Of a stretch of 64,000 nt of DNA, positions 1 to 11,674 are shown in pieces. The first letter of the stretch is position 1; every line of letters begins with the position of its first letter. The position numbers and the translations under genes are program-made. Location of the stretch: positions 224,519,325-224,583,324 of the forward strand of contig NC_057808.1 in assembly GCF_018294505.1 (NCBI RefSeq). The letters are read 5' to 3'. This DNA is from Triticum aestivum (taxonomy: Eukaryota; Streptophyta; Magnoliopsida; Poales; Poaceae). Below the pieces are notes generated by a model. The model made no database searches, was not told the origin of the DNA, and worked only from the letters and a program-made list of their open reading frames with translations.

Positions 1-2339
1 GAATGGCTTCTTCCGCTGACCGGATTTAGAGCCACTGAATCCGGCGTTGACCATCGTGTCTTCGGTATCTTCATTATTGCTTCGACGCTTGTGTTTATTG
101 CGCCGTGGCCTACCGTTGCCGTCTCTGGCTTCGGAGGTGCCAGGGTCGCTGGTACTGTTGCTTCTACGAGCTAACCAGCTGTCTTCTCCCGCGCAAAAGC
201 GGGTCATGAGTGCGGTAAGAGCTGCCATGGACTTCGGCTTTTCTTGGCCGAGGTGTCGGGCGAGCCATTCGTCGCGGACGCCATGTTTAAAGGCCGCGAG
301 GGCTTCGGCGTCCGGACAGTCGACTATTTGGTTCTTTTTAATTAAGAACCTAGTCCAGAGTTTTCGGGCTGACTCTCCGGGTTGCTGGACTATATGACTA
401 AGGTCATCGGCATCCGAAAGCCGGACATAGGTACCCTGGAAGTTGTCTCTGAAGGCATCTTCCAAATCTTCCCAGCTACCAATAGAGTTCTCTGGGAGGC
501 TGTTTAACCAGTGCCGTGGTGGTCCTTTCAGCTTCAAGGGGAGGTATTTGATGGCGTGGAGACCATCACCGCGGGCCATGTGGATATGGAGAAGAAAGTC
601 TTCAATCCATACTGCGGGATCAGTCGTTCCATCATATGCTTCAATGTTTACGGGCTTAAACCCTTCTGGGAGCTGGTGCTGCATTACCTCATCGGTAAAG
701 CATAAGGGGTGTGCGGTGCCTTTGTATCAGGCAACGTCTCGACGGAGTTCGGATGACATCCGTATACGATTTTCGGCCCGGGTGAGGTTATGTCTGTCGT
801 GCCAAGCTTGATGGCCTTCGTCTCGCGTTGGGGCACGCCCTCTTGATCCATAGATTGATCTGGCTTGGCCTGCTCTATTGTCCAGGTCCTGTCGTAGGTC
901 GTAGGTGCAGCCCGGAGCTGCTACCTCTGTGCCTCGACGGCGAGGTAGTAGGGGCTGGTGTTCGGCATAAGCAGCCATTTTACCTCGCCCACGTGGTGGC
1001 CGGTCTGGTTCATCAGCGCGATCATGTCTTGACAGTATTGGCTCAAGGGCCTCATCGTCGAATTGTGGTAGTAGACAACGCTCCAGATAACTCTTTGCTG
1101 GGCGCTCGAGGTCGTATTCCTCGGCCGCTAGGACCTGGGTCCACCTGTCGTTGAGTGTATCCTGTTCGGCTTGGAGCTGTTGCTGCTTCTTTTTCAGTCT
1201 TCTCGCAGTGGGGATTAGCTGGCGCTTAAAGCGCTCCTACTCGAGGGGTTCCTCTGGCACGATGAAATCTTTGTTGCCGAGGCTGACATCATCCTCGGAG
1301 ATCGGTAGATAGTTGCTATCTTACGAATCCTCATTCCCAACCTGCTCGTCGGGGATAACTTGCCCCTCCTCCTGTTCATCCTGTTCGGACGTAGGCTCAA
1401 CGGGGTCTTCGGCATTGTCCGGAGTGTTATCGTCTTCGGTGCCGGTATTACTTTCCTTTCCGCGACATGATTTTGAGCGGCGTCGCTGACGTCGATGTTT
1501 CGGTGGTGCATCCGCGGGTTTATCCTCGAATCTTCCTGCCTTCATCGTCGTCCTCTTTGGGTGTATCCACCATATACACATCATATGTGGAGGTAGCCGT
1601 CCAGCACCCGGTGAATGGCGGGTCTTGGCTTTGTGTGTCTCCGGCATCGTCGTCCATGCCGTCGATGTCTTCGGAGGCGTAATCTAGCATGTCGGTTAAG
1701 TCTTCGACAGTGGCTATGAAGTGGGTGGTTGGTGGGACGTAAAATTTCCCGCTCTCAGCCCCTAATCCGGTTGGGCACAGTTCGGAGGTGATTCCTCTGT
1801 AATGGCGAGGGATCGCATTAAGTCCAGAGCCTCGTTTAAGAGCGAGGTTTGGACGGGGAAACGAGAGTCCGCAAAGCTGGGCGGGGCAAAAGCCTCCTGG
1901 CCATGCTCACTTGGCGTGGACCTCGAGAGTTCGGAGCTAGCGTCCGGGGGTGAGTCCGGCTTTCCAATGATAGGGGGAGCCCAGTTTGACTCCGGGCTTG
2001 CTGATGACACAGTCGCCTCCGGGTCTCCGGTAGTGAGCTTCATAATAGCAGGGAGTCCGGCGGGCTCCAAACTCCCATCTTCGGACCCGGCAGCTTTCTC
2101 CGGATCTAAGGCCAGAGCGGTGGTCGAGGCCGCGAACCCTTCGAAGATCAAGTCTCCTCAGATATCAGCGACATAATTCAGGTTCCCAAAACTGATCTGA
2201 TGACCAGGGGCATAGCTGTCGATCTTCTCAAGGTGGCCAATTGAATTAGCACGCAGAGCGAAGCCGCCGAAGACAAAAATTTGACCGGGGATGAAAGTTT
2301 CCCAGAAACAGCGTCGTTGTTGATGATCGAATGAGCCAT
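1..2339 (-). pseudogene. Degenerate Gypsy gag
   Basis: Reads leftward from ATG at 2339. The first 50 or so codons shift frame (an early frame ends near 2178), an acidic Pro/Ser-rich stretch runs 2151-1762, and more frame breaks follow to about 980. From about 700 to 1 the reading is open and holds the nucleocapsid-type gag core: a block resembling PRHWLNSLPENSIGSWEDL, then QQPGESARKLWTRFL, then a basic Arg/Lys tail (GRPRRNKHKRRS). Gag would form the cytoplasmic particle that packages element RNA. Because of the frame changes this copy cannot make full-length gag. No zinc knuckle is reached before the edge. Confidence 0.8.
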
Positions 2340-2386
2340 CGAAACTTCTGTCGACGACACAGTGGAACTCTCAATGAAAGCACCAA

Positions 2387-2836
2387 TGTCGGTGTCAAAA
2401 CTGGCCGATCTCGGGTAGGGGGTCCTGAACTGTGCATCTGAGGATCGAAGGTAACATGAGACAAAGGGGACACGATGTTTACCCAGGTCTGGGCCCTCTT
2501 AATGGAGGTAATACCCTACTCCCTTCTTGATTGACTTTGATGAGTATAGGGGTCACAAGAGTTGATCTACCTCGAGATCGTAATGGCTAAACCCTACCTG
2601 TCTAGCCTATGTAAATTCTGATAGCCTCTATAGACTAAACCCTCCGGTTTATATAGACACCGGAGGGGCCTAGGGTTGTACAGAGTCGGTTATACATCCG
2701 GACGCCAATCTTGCCATCCACGCAAAGGAGAGTCCCACGGGGGAAGGCCTTCTTCCATGTATCTTCACGGCCCATCAGTCCGGCCCATATCACATAGCCC
2801 GGACACCCAAGGAACCCATATTCCAGGACTCCCTCA
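2387..2836 (-). repeat. 5' LTR of the left-edge Gypsy element
   Basis: 450 bp, starting TGAGGGAGTCC and ending CACCGACA on the minus strand, with the TG...CA ends of an LTR. A TATATAAA box lies at 2648-2655 (minus) and would drive U3 transcription. Directly inside the LTR is TTGGTGCTTTCATTG, in the position of the primer-binding site; I cannot assign its tRNA. The partner LTR is off the window, so boundaries rest on the TG/CA ends and on the break in the host gene. Confidence 0.8.
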
Positions 2837-3543
2837 CTTGCCACTCATAAACTTGTTTGTGGAGGCATGCCACATCATCTTCCTGCGTAAGCTTGACAAG
2901 AACAGCATGCATCACAAATGAAGGAGTAGCTTTGAACTTCTTATCCTTCAGTACACCCTGGACAACACGCCTGACAATAGTGAGGCTGGAATACAACTCG
3001 ACATTGGTATAAGCGCAAATGGCTTCCAGGATCCAACAGCCTAAGAACTCTATTTTCCCAGTGCGTATATTCAGGTCATCTGCCTCATAGCGAGTGACAT
3101 GTACAACCACACAATCATTGTCTGCATCAGGGCTCTAATTGAAACAGAAACAAATTCTGAATTACTTTCTAGTATAAGAAACACAAGTTATTTAAACCAC
3201 TATGTATAGCATGGCATCAAAGCTAATAAAAATTTGCATTATTCATCACCACATACTTAGAATAAAAACCATAGTCGAGATCGGCAAAGAAGAAAATCAC
3301 CTTGGGCAGCTCAGCGGGGGGGGGGGGGCACACATCCTCGAAGGGGGAAAACTGCTCTTGCAGGGCCATGGGGGCTGTAACCTCAAGCGGGGCGTTGACC
3401 ATCTCAGTAGTGGCCATGAGCGTATCTGGGGTCGGCTCGGTGGCTGCCTCCATCTTCTTGGAGCTCTCTGTCTCGTGGGGATTAGCCTCCCGCGTCAGCT
3501 CTAATATCGGCAGATCTTTGCGTGGTTCTCCTTGGTCCATCAT
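2837..3543 (-). pseudogene. Host gene of unknown function, 5' two exons, truncated by a retrotransposon
   Basis: Exon 1 runs from ATG at 3543 to about 3257 (MMDQGEPRKDLPILELTREA..., then a proline run and PKVIFFFADLDYGFYS). A splice donor TCTAA|GTATGT lies at 3256 and an acceptor near 3133-3135 (TTAGAG); GTATGT with the acceptor after TTAGAG keeps the frame. Exon 2 (about 3132-2837) encodes VVVHVTRYEADDLNIRTGK and continues open to the LTR of the Gypsy element at 2836, which cuts the coding sequence after KQVYEWQ. A 14-G run at 3315-3328 encodes the prolines and is an indel-prone spot. I do not recognise the family; no catalytic motif is visible. The 3' part may survive beyond the left edge on the far side of the transposon. 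Confidence 0.55.
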
Positions 3544-4535
3544 GAAACTGACGAATACTAGGAGACCACTGAAAGGAAAACACAATCGCAATGACAATGA
3601 AACAAAAAAAAGAGTGATGATCGGTTACTGCTTTGCAAAATTTCTTTTTTTTTCTCTGGACGAAAATATACCAACATCATGGATTCACTTACTTTCCCTT
3701 CATTGGGAGAGAAGAACAGTGGCAGATGCGAGTGTTGGCTTTCTTGAAGACGGTGAGGGAGAAGGGGATTCAGCGAAGAGTGAAATGATGGTTGCTTCAT
3801 CCGTCAAACTTAGACTGCTGGGAGGTGGGGTTTTGTGATACGACGACTCGTTACTGCCGTGCTACGACCGGGGTGACTCTCTGCCTGCATACTACCTTCA
3901 AATTTGGTGGATGGCATTTGGGCCCGCGCGCTGCATGGCCCACATGTCCGTGAACAAAAGTAAAACGACATTCAGTAGAGGGAGACGTTTCGATGACCTC
4001 GCAATAGCCAGAAGCGGTAGTGTATCCACTGTACTAGTAGTAAATGTTTTTCTGGGTAGCTGTAGAGTGTCTCCATTGTACTAGTAGTAATTGTTTCTCT
4101 GGGCCCAAGACAAAACAGCCCATCCACCCTAGTAAATAATAAAATCAATTCAAAAGCCCATATATTTACTTAATGAGAGGCGCTACCCACACCCAGCACA
4201 CCGCCCCCCAAAAAAACATGGGTTCTCTTCTTCCTCCTCACTCCCACCCACCTCATGTTAGCTCGCTCCACTCATACCCCCAAATTCCTCACCTCACTCC
4301 TACAGAAAACCCCAACTCCCCTTCTTCCTCACTTCTACAGAAAAACCCCAGCTCCCCTTCTTCTTCACTCGCACTACAACTAGGCTCATCATTCGTTACT
4401 CTGCTCAAATTTGTGAGCTCGACGCGACGCCCTCGAGGAAAATGGAGTAGGCTCCCGCCAGCAGCGACGCCTGTTGTAGATCTTGCACCCGGCAGTGCTG
4501 GGAGAAGCGGCGAGCCCGCCCCCACCGGATCCTAG
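3544..4535. other. Intergenic region between two divergent broken genes, with two local duplications
   Basis: Upstream region shared by the minus-strand gene (start 3543) and the plus-strand F-box pseudogene. It holds a 47-bp-spaced imperfect duplication at 4020-4056/4067-4103 (GTACTAGTAGTAA core) and a 35-bp-spaced duplication at 4292-4326/4327-4362 (CTACAGAAAA...CTCCCCTTCTT), probably in the F-box leader. No clear TATA box is assigned and no transposon was recognised. Confidence 0.5.
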
Positions 4536-6139
4536 GAACCCGTAGAATCTCGGGTGGACCGCATCAGCGATCTCCCGGATGCCATCCTTGGGGAGATCAT
4601 CTCGCTTCTCCCCACCAAGGATTGCTGCCGCACCCAAGTCCTCTCAATTCAGTGGCGCCCTCTATGGCGTGCCATGCCCCTTAATCTCGACTGTCGTCGG
4701 CTATCTCTCTTCAATGATTTTGAACTCCCCAGAGCCATCATCTCCTCCCACCAGGGTTCCGTTCAAAGCCTCTGCATCCCGTCATGCTACCTGAGCAAGC
4801 ATACCATGCCCTGCACGGTGGACGCCTGGCTGAAATCCCCTAAATTCATAGAACTACAGCTGCTTGAGTTCTACTATTCCCCAGGAAATCACCTACCAGA
4901 TACCGAACGCCATGTACTTGTGCCCTCAGCACCGATGCCCATCTCGTGGTTTTCCTCCTCTCTCCACACCGCCACCTTTGCGTTGTGCTACCTACCAGTC
5001 AATCTGGTACTAAACCTTCGACTCCCATTTCTCAAAAAACTTTCACTTGTGCAGGTTCGTATATCGGAGGCCTCATTGCACAACATCATCCACTCCAGTT
5101 GCCCTGCCCTAGAGTGCTTGGTGCTTGTTTTCACAGTTAGAATCGGTTGTCTCCAAATAAAGTCGCCTAACCTTGTAAGAATTGGAATTTCTTTTGATGG
5201 AAGGCAGCTCATCATCCAAGATGCCCCTTCACTTCAAAGGTTGATCCTTGATTCTAGTTATTCACCGTCACAAATAACCGTCCTCTCTGCACCTAAACTG
5301 GAGACCTTGGGTGTAATACATGATCTCTGTGCTCATTTCAAGATGGTGTTTGGCTCCACAGTTCTTCAGGTACTTTATATTATCATCTACACTTGTAACC
5401 ATAAGCTGCATTTTAAATTTCTGCGCATAAGTTATATATCATCTTGGAGTACACATTTTGTACTAATATTATGTTCTATGCTCAATGAAGAGTTTCTCCA
5501 TGGATAGCCTATCAATGGTGCTGGATTCTGTCAAGATCTTATATATCCAAATGAATAGTTTTGATCTGAACAAGATTATTGGCTTGCTGTAATGCTTTCC
5601 ATGTCTGGAGAAGTTATATATAAAGGTGATAATTTCACACACATTCGAAGCCCGCATATAGTGTACTAGAATTAACCGTTCAGCTGTTGCTCTTTCAACA
5701 CTCTTTTTTTAGACGTTAACTGTTTCCAATCTTCATGTCTATTTAGGCAACAGGACGAGGTAAGAAAGTTATAACCAATCAGTGGATTCGTAAGCACCGG
5801 GATTTTCTCACTTCTCATGACATTCGATTGAAGACAATAACGCTAGAACGATATGTAGCCAACCATGCAAACACTAGATTTGTCACATTCTTCTTACTGA
5901 ATGCGAGGTTACTATTGTCCATCAGGCTTAAGTTTATTAGCAGCATGGTTTTGATGGATGGGTATGTCGAAGAGAAAAAAAAGGAGTTTCAGGTGGGCAA
6001 AAGAGCTTCTGAACGTGTCGGGCTTCTATTTACAACATATTGTGGTCATAATCCAGTAAATTTTACGACCTAGGATGTTCATTCTATGGACCTGACCGAT
6101 CCATTTGACTGTGACTACCGAAAACAGTGCTGGAGTTAG
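4536..6139 (+). pseudogene. F-box/LRR/FBD protein pseudogene (three exons)
   Basis: Exon 1 4536-5369 carries the F-box (VDRISDLPDAILGEIISLLP) followed by leucine-rich segments; donor CAG|GTACTT. Exon 2 5491-5625, donor AAAG|GTGATA. Exon 3 5747-6139 encodes the C-terminal FBD-type region (IRLKTITLERYVANHANTRF...). Such proteins are substrate receptors of SCF ubiquitin ligases. Lesions: the F-box frame has a TAG at 4533-4535 and no ATG before the F-box; the proline-rich leader (AASPPPPDPRNP) is in the adjacent frame, consistent with a 1-bp loss in the CCC run near 4541. Exon 2 has an in-frame TAA at about 5590 before CFPCLEKLYIK. Exon 3 has TAG at 6071-6073, 22 codons before the expected end (DLTDPFDC...). 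Splice phases are intact, so decay looks recent. The ancestral state is inferred from family memory. Confidence 0.85.
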
Positions 6140-6700
6140 ATGTTGTTGCCCTTTTCAATCTGGTTTTTGTCTAAACCTGATGAACAATTAACCCTCGTGC
6201 TTTTGTATAGTTTGTAAGCTGGAGTTAGATTTTTTTGCCCTTTTCAACCCGGCTGTGACTGTCATATTTTCTTTAAAACAAGGCAAATGGCTTGCCATTC
6301 ATTTAATTTAGAGTGAAATATTGTAACAAATCCCAACCAAGGAAAATGACATCACTCTCGCCGGCTACTTGAGCTCACTTTGCATTACAGAAGCCAAGTG
6401 ATTAGCCCCCACCAGCCCCCACAAACTTATTTTGAACTATCACACCAAATGGGCTGTAAGTTTTCATAAGAAAGGCTGCATGACTATGACAAATTTGGAT
6501 TCTGACATTTGGGACCCACGAGGAATTAGCCTATCCAAGGTGGTGTCGACTTACTAGCTAGTCAACAAACGATTCTGCCTACCAGCCGTTGGATTGACAT
6601 CCAACATCTGCCGTGTATCTTCTATCTCTTGTCTTCTTCCTCCAGCCGCCCAAACCAAACCACCTCGTCGGCTCCGCCTGCTCCCGCCTCCCATGGTTGG
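6140..6700. other. Intergenic DNA, then start of a repeat unit cut by the Athila insertion
   Basis: 6140-6550 shows no recognisable gene. From about 6556 the sequence (GATTGACATCCAACATC, then CTCCTGCCTC-like text) resembles the repeat units at 19567 and 20271; its continuation lies after 18321, on the other side of the retrotransposon. 6696-6700 (GTTGG) is the left target-site duplication. Confidence 0.6.
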
Positions 6701-8286
6701 TGCTACCTCTTGAGCACTGCGTTGGTTTTCCCTTGAAGAGGAAAGGGTGATGCAGCAAAGTAGCGTAAGTATTTCCCTCAGTTTTTGAGAACCAAGGTAT
6801 CAATCTAGTAGGAGGCTACGCGCGAGTCCCTCGCACCTACACAAAACAAATAACTCCTCGCAACCAACGCGATAAGGGGTTGTCAATCCCTTCACGGCCA
6901 CTTACGAGAGTGAGATCTGATAGATATCATAGGATAATATTTTTGGTATTTTCATGATAAAGATGCAAAGTAAAATAAAAGCAAAGTAAAAAAGCAAAGG
7001 AAATAACTAAGTGTTGGAAGATTAATATGATGAAGATAGACCCGGGGGCCATAGGTTTCACTAGTGGCTTCTCTCAAGAGCATAAGTATTTTACGGTGGG
7101 TGAACGAATTACTGTTGAGCAATTGACAGAATTGAGCATAGTTATGAGAATATCTAGGTATGATCATGTATATAGGCATCACGTCCGAGACAAGTAGACC
7201 GACTCCTGCCTGCATCTACTACTATTACTCCACTCATCGACCGCTATCCAGCATGCATCTAGAGTATTAAGTTCATGAAAACAGAGTAACGCCTTAAGCA
7301 AGATGACATGATGTAGAGGGATAAATTCATGCAATATGATAAAAACCCCATCTTGTTATCCTCGATGGCAACAATAGAATACGTGCCTTGCTGCCCCTAC
7401 TATCACTGGGAAAGGACACCGCAAGATTGAACCCAAAGCTAAGCACTTCTCCCATTGCAAGAAAGATGAATCTAGTAGGCCAAACCAAACTAATAATTTG
7501 AAGAGACTTGCAAAGATAACCAATCATACATAAAAGAATTCAGAGAAGATTCAAATATTGTTCATAGATAAACTTGATCATAAACCCACAATTCATCGGT
7601 CTCAACAAACACACTGCAAAAAGAAGATTACATCGAATAGATCTCCACGAGAGAGGGGGAGAACATTGTATTGAGATCCAAAAAGAGAGAAGAAGCCATC
7701 TAGCTACTAACTATGGACCCGAAGGTCTGAGGTAAACTACTCACACTTCATCGGAGAGGCCATGGTGTTGATGTAGAAGCCCTCCGTGATGGATGCCCCC
7801 TCCGGCGGAGCTCCGGAACAGGCCCCAAGATGGGATCTCGTGGGTACAGAAGGTTACGGCGGTGGAATTAGGTTTTTGGCTCCGTCTCTGATCGTTTGGG
7901 GGTACGTAGGTATATATAGGAGGAAGAAGTACGTCGGTGGAGCAACATGGGGCCCATGAGGGTGGAGGGCACGCCCTGGGGGGTGGGCGCGCCCCCTACC
8001 TCGTGGCCTCCTGGAAGCTTCTCTTACATAGGGTCCAAATATCCTGGATCATGTTCGTTCCAAAAATCATGCTCCCAAAGGTTTCATGCCGTTTGGACTC
8101 GTTTGATATTCTTTTTCTACGAAACTCTGAAATAGGCAAAAAACAACAATTCTGGGCTGGGCCTCCGATTAATAGGTTACTCCCAAAAATAATATAAAAG
8201 TGGATAATAAAGCCCAATATTGTCCAAAACAGTAGATAATATAGCATGGAGCAATCAAAAATTATAGATACGTTGGAGACGTATCA
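6701..8286 (-). repeat. 3' LTR (element orientation) of the non-autonomous Athila-like element
   Basis: 1586 bp; on the minus strand begins TGATACGTCTCC and ends GGTAGCA. Pairs with 16729-18316. A TATATATA run at 7911-7918 is the best U3 TATA candidate. ORFs inside (such as 6952-7215 and 7327-7527) recur in the other LTR and are not genes. Confidence 0.93.
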
Positions 8287-11083
8287 AGCATCCCCAAGCT
8301 TAATTCCTGCTCGTCCTCGAGTAGGTAAATGATAAAAACAGAATTTTCGATGTGGAGTGCTACTTGTCATAATTTCAATATAATTCTTCTTAATTGTGGT
8401 ATGAATATTCAGATCCGAAAGATTCAAGATAAAAGTTCATATTGACATAAAAAATAATAATACTTCAAGCATACCAACGAAGCAATTATGTCCTCTCAAA
8501 ATAACATGGCCAAAGAAAGTTGATCCCTACAAAATCATATAGTTTAGTCATGCTCCATTTTCGTCACACAAGAATGCTCTCATCATGCACAACCCCGATG
8601 ACAAGCCAAGCAATTGTTTCATACTTTAGTAATCTCAAACCTATAAACTTTCACGCAATATATGAGCGTGAGCCATGGACATAGCACTATGGGTGGTATA
8701 GAATATGATGATGGGGGTTATGTGGAGAAGTCAAAAAAGGAGAAAGTCTCACATCAACGAGGCTAATCAATGAGCTATGGAGATGCCCATCGATTGATGT
8801 TAGTGCAAGGAGTAGGGATTGCCATGCAACAGATGCACTAGAGCTATAAATGTATGAAAGCTCAACAAAAGAAACTAAGTGGGTGTGCATCCAACTTGTT
8901 TGCTCACGAAGACCTAGGGCACTTGAGGAGGCCCATTGTTGGAATATACAAGCCAAGTTCTATAATGAAAAATTCCCACTAGTATATGAAAGTGACAAAA
9001 CAAGAGACTCTCTATCATGAAGATTATGGTGCTACTTTGAAGCACAAGTGTGGCAAAGGATAGTAGCATTGTCCCTTCTCTCTTTTTGTATGGCCTTTCT
9101 CTCTCTTTTTTTATTCCTCACTTGGGACAATGCTCTAGAAAATGATGATCATCACACTTCTATTTATTTACAACTCAATGATTACAACTCGATACTAGAA
9201 CAAAGTATGACTCTATATGAATGCCTCCGGCGGTGTACCGGGATATGCAATGAATCAAGAGTGACATGTATGAAATAATTATGAGCGGTGGCTTTGCCAC
9301 AAATACTATGTCAACTACATGATCATGGTAAGCAATATGACAATGATGAATGTGTCATGATAAATGGAATGGTGGAAAGTTGCATGGCAATATATCTCGG
9401 AATGGCTATGGAAATGCCATAATAGGTAGGTATGGTGGCTGTTTTGAGGAAGATATAAGGAGGTTTATGTGTGAAAGAGCGTATCATATCACGGGGTTTG
9501 GATGCACCGGCGAAGTTTGCACCAACTCTCAATGTGAGAAAGGGCAATGCACGGTACCGAAGAGGCTAGCAATGATGGAAGGGTGAGAGTGCGTATAATC
9601 CATGGACTCAACATTAGTCATAAAGAACTCACATACTATTGCAAAAATCTACAAGTCATAAAAAACCAAGCACTACGCGCATGCTCCTAGGGGGATAGAT
9701 TGGTAGGAAAAGACCATCGCTCGTCCCCGACCGCCACTCATAAGGAAGACAATCAAAGAACACCTCATGTTTCAAATTTGTTACATAACGTTTACCATAC
9801 GTGCATGCTACGGGACATGCAAAATTCAACACAAGCATTTCTCAAATTCACAACTACTTAACTAGCACGACTTTGATATTATTACCTCCATATCTCAAAA
9901 CAATCATCAAGCATCAAACTTCTCTTAGCATTCAACACACTCATAAGAAAGTTTTTACTTATCTTGAATACCTAGCATATTAGGATTATTTAAGCAAATT
10001 ACCATGCTATTTAAGACTCTCAAAATAATCTAAGTGAACCATGAGAGATCAATAGTTTCTATAAAACAAATCCACCACCGTGCTCTAAAAGATATAAGTG
10101 AAGTACTAGAGCAAAACTATATAACTCAAAAGATATAAGTGAAGCACATAGAGTATTCTAATAATTTCCAAATCATGTATGGCTCTCTCAAAAGGTGTGT
10201 ACAGCAAGGATGATTGTGGTAAACTAAAAAGCAAAGACTCAAATCATACAAGACACTCCAAGCAAAACACATATCATGTGGTGAATAAAAATATAGCTCC
10301 AAGTAAAGTTACCGATGGAAGTAGACGAAAAGTGGGGATGCCTTCCGGGGCATCCCCAAGCTTTGGCTTTTTGGTATCCTTATATTATCTTGGGGGTGCC
10401 ATGGGAATCCCCAAGCTTAGGCTCTTGCCACTCCTTGTTCCATAATCCATCAAAATCTTTCACCCAAAACTTGAAAACTTCACAACACAAAACACAACAG
10501 AAATCTCGTGAGCTCCGTTAGCGAAAGAAAACAAAAGACCACTTAAAGGTACTGTAATGAACTCATTCTTTATTTATATTGGTGTTAAACCTACTGTATT
10601 CCAACTTATCTATGGTTTATAAACTATTTTACTAGCCATAGATTCATCAAAATAAGCAAACAACACATGAAAAACAGAATCTGTCAAAAACAGAATAGTC
10701 TGTAGTAATCTGTAACTAACGCAAACTTCTGGAACTCAAAAAAAATCAGCCAAAATAGGACGACCTAGGTAATTTGTTTATTGATCAGCAGCAATTGGAA
10801 TCACTATTTTATCACGTTCTGGTGATTTTTAACAATTGTTTTCGTGAACAGAAAGTTTCTGGAAATTACAGCAAAATCAAATAACTATCATCCAAGAAGA
10901 TCCTATAGGTTTAACTTGGCACAAACACTAATTAAAACAGAAAAACACATCTAACCAGAGGCTAGAACAAACATTTATTCCTAAACAGAAGCAAAAGCAA
11001 AAAAACTAAAAATAAAATTGGGTTGCCTCCCAACAAGCGCTATCGTTTAATGCCCCTAGCTAGGCATAAAAGCAAGGATAGAT
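8287..11083 (-). other. Long 3' untranslated region of the Athila-like element, with polypurine tract and hairpins
   Basis: The polypurine tract (AAGCTTGGGGATGCT on the minus strand) is at 8287-8301, directly beside the LTR. The next 2.8 kb has no credible coding sequence. Two further copies of the CATCCCCAAGCTT tract occur at 10351-10363 and 10407-10419, each part of an inverted repeat (see findings). Confidence 0.75.
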
Positions 11084-11674
11084 CTAGGTATTGCCATCTT
11101 TGGTAGGCAATCCATAAGTGGCTCTCATGATAGATTCATATGGCAATTTTATTTTCTTCCTAGGGAAGTGTTCCATGCCTTTTTTTAATGGAAATTGGAA
11201 CCTAATATTCCCTTCCTTCATATCAATAATTGCACCAATCGTTCTAAGGAAAGGTCTACCAAGAATAATATGACATGAAGGATTGCAATCTATATCAAGA
11301 ACGATAAAATCTACGGGCACATAATTCCTATTTGCAACAATAAGAACATCATTAATTCTTCCCATAGGTTTCTTAATAGTGGAATCCGCAAGGTGCAAGT
11401 TTAGAGAGCAATCATCAAAATCACGGAAATCTAGCAAATCACACAAAGTTTTGGGAATAGTGGAAACACTAGCACCCAAATCACATAAAGCATAGAACTC
11501 ATGATCCTTAATCTTAATTTTAATAGTTGGTTCCCACTCATCATAAAGTTTTCTAGGGATAGAAACTTCCAACTCAAGCTTTTCTTCATAAGATTGCATC
11601 AAGGCATCAACGATATGCTTAGTAAACGCTTTATTTTGACTACAAGCATGAGGAGAATTTAGCACGGATTGCAA

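Larger units (their letters stand above)
1..2836 (-). mobile_element. Gypsy LTR retrotransposon, 5' part, runs off the left edge
   Basis: Minus-strand element: the 5' LTR (2387-2836) is on the right and gag reads leftward to position 1. Protease, polymerase and the other LTR must lie outside the window. The right boundary ends in CA-type LTR sequence on the plus strand at 2836 and abuts a host gene fragment. The gag core contains a typical Retrotrans_gag block, so Gypsy is secure; the family name is not assigned. Confidence 0.9.

Noticed and set aside
9048..9278. Plus-strand ORF with a hydrophobic leader resembling a secreted peptide
   Set aside because: It lies in the 3' untranslated region of a minus-strand retrotransposon, with no supporting features.
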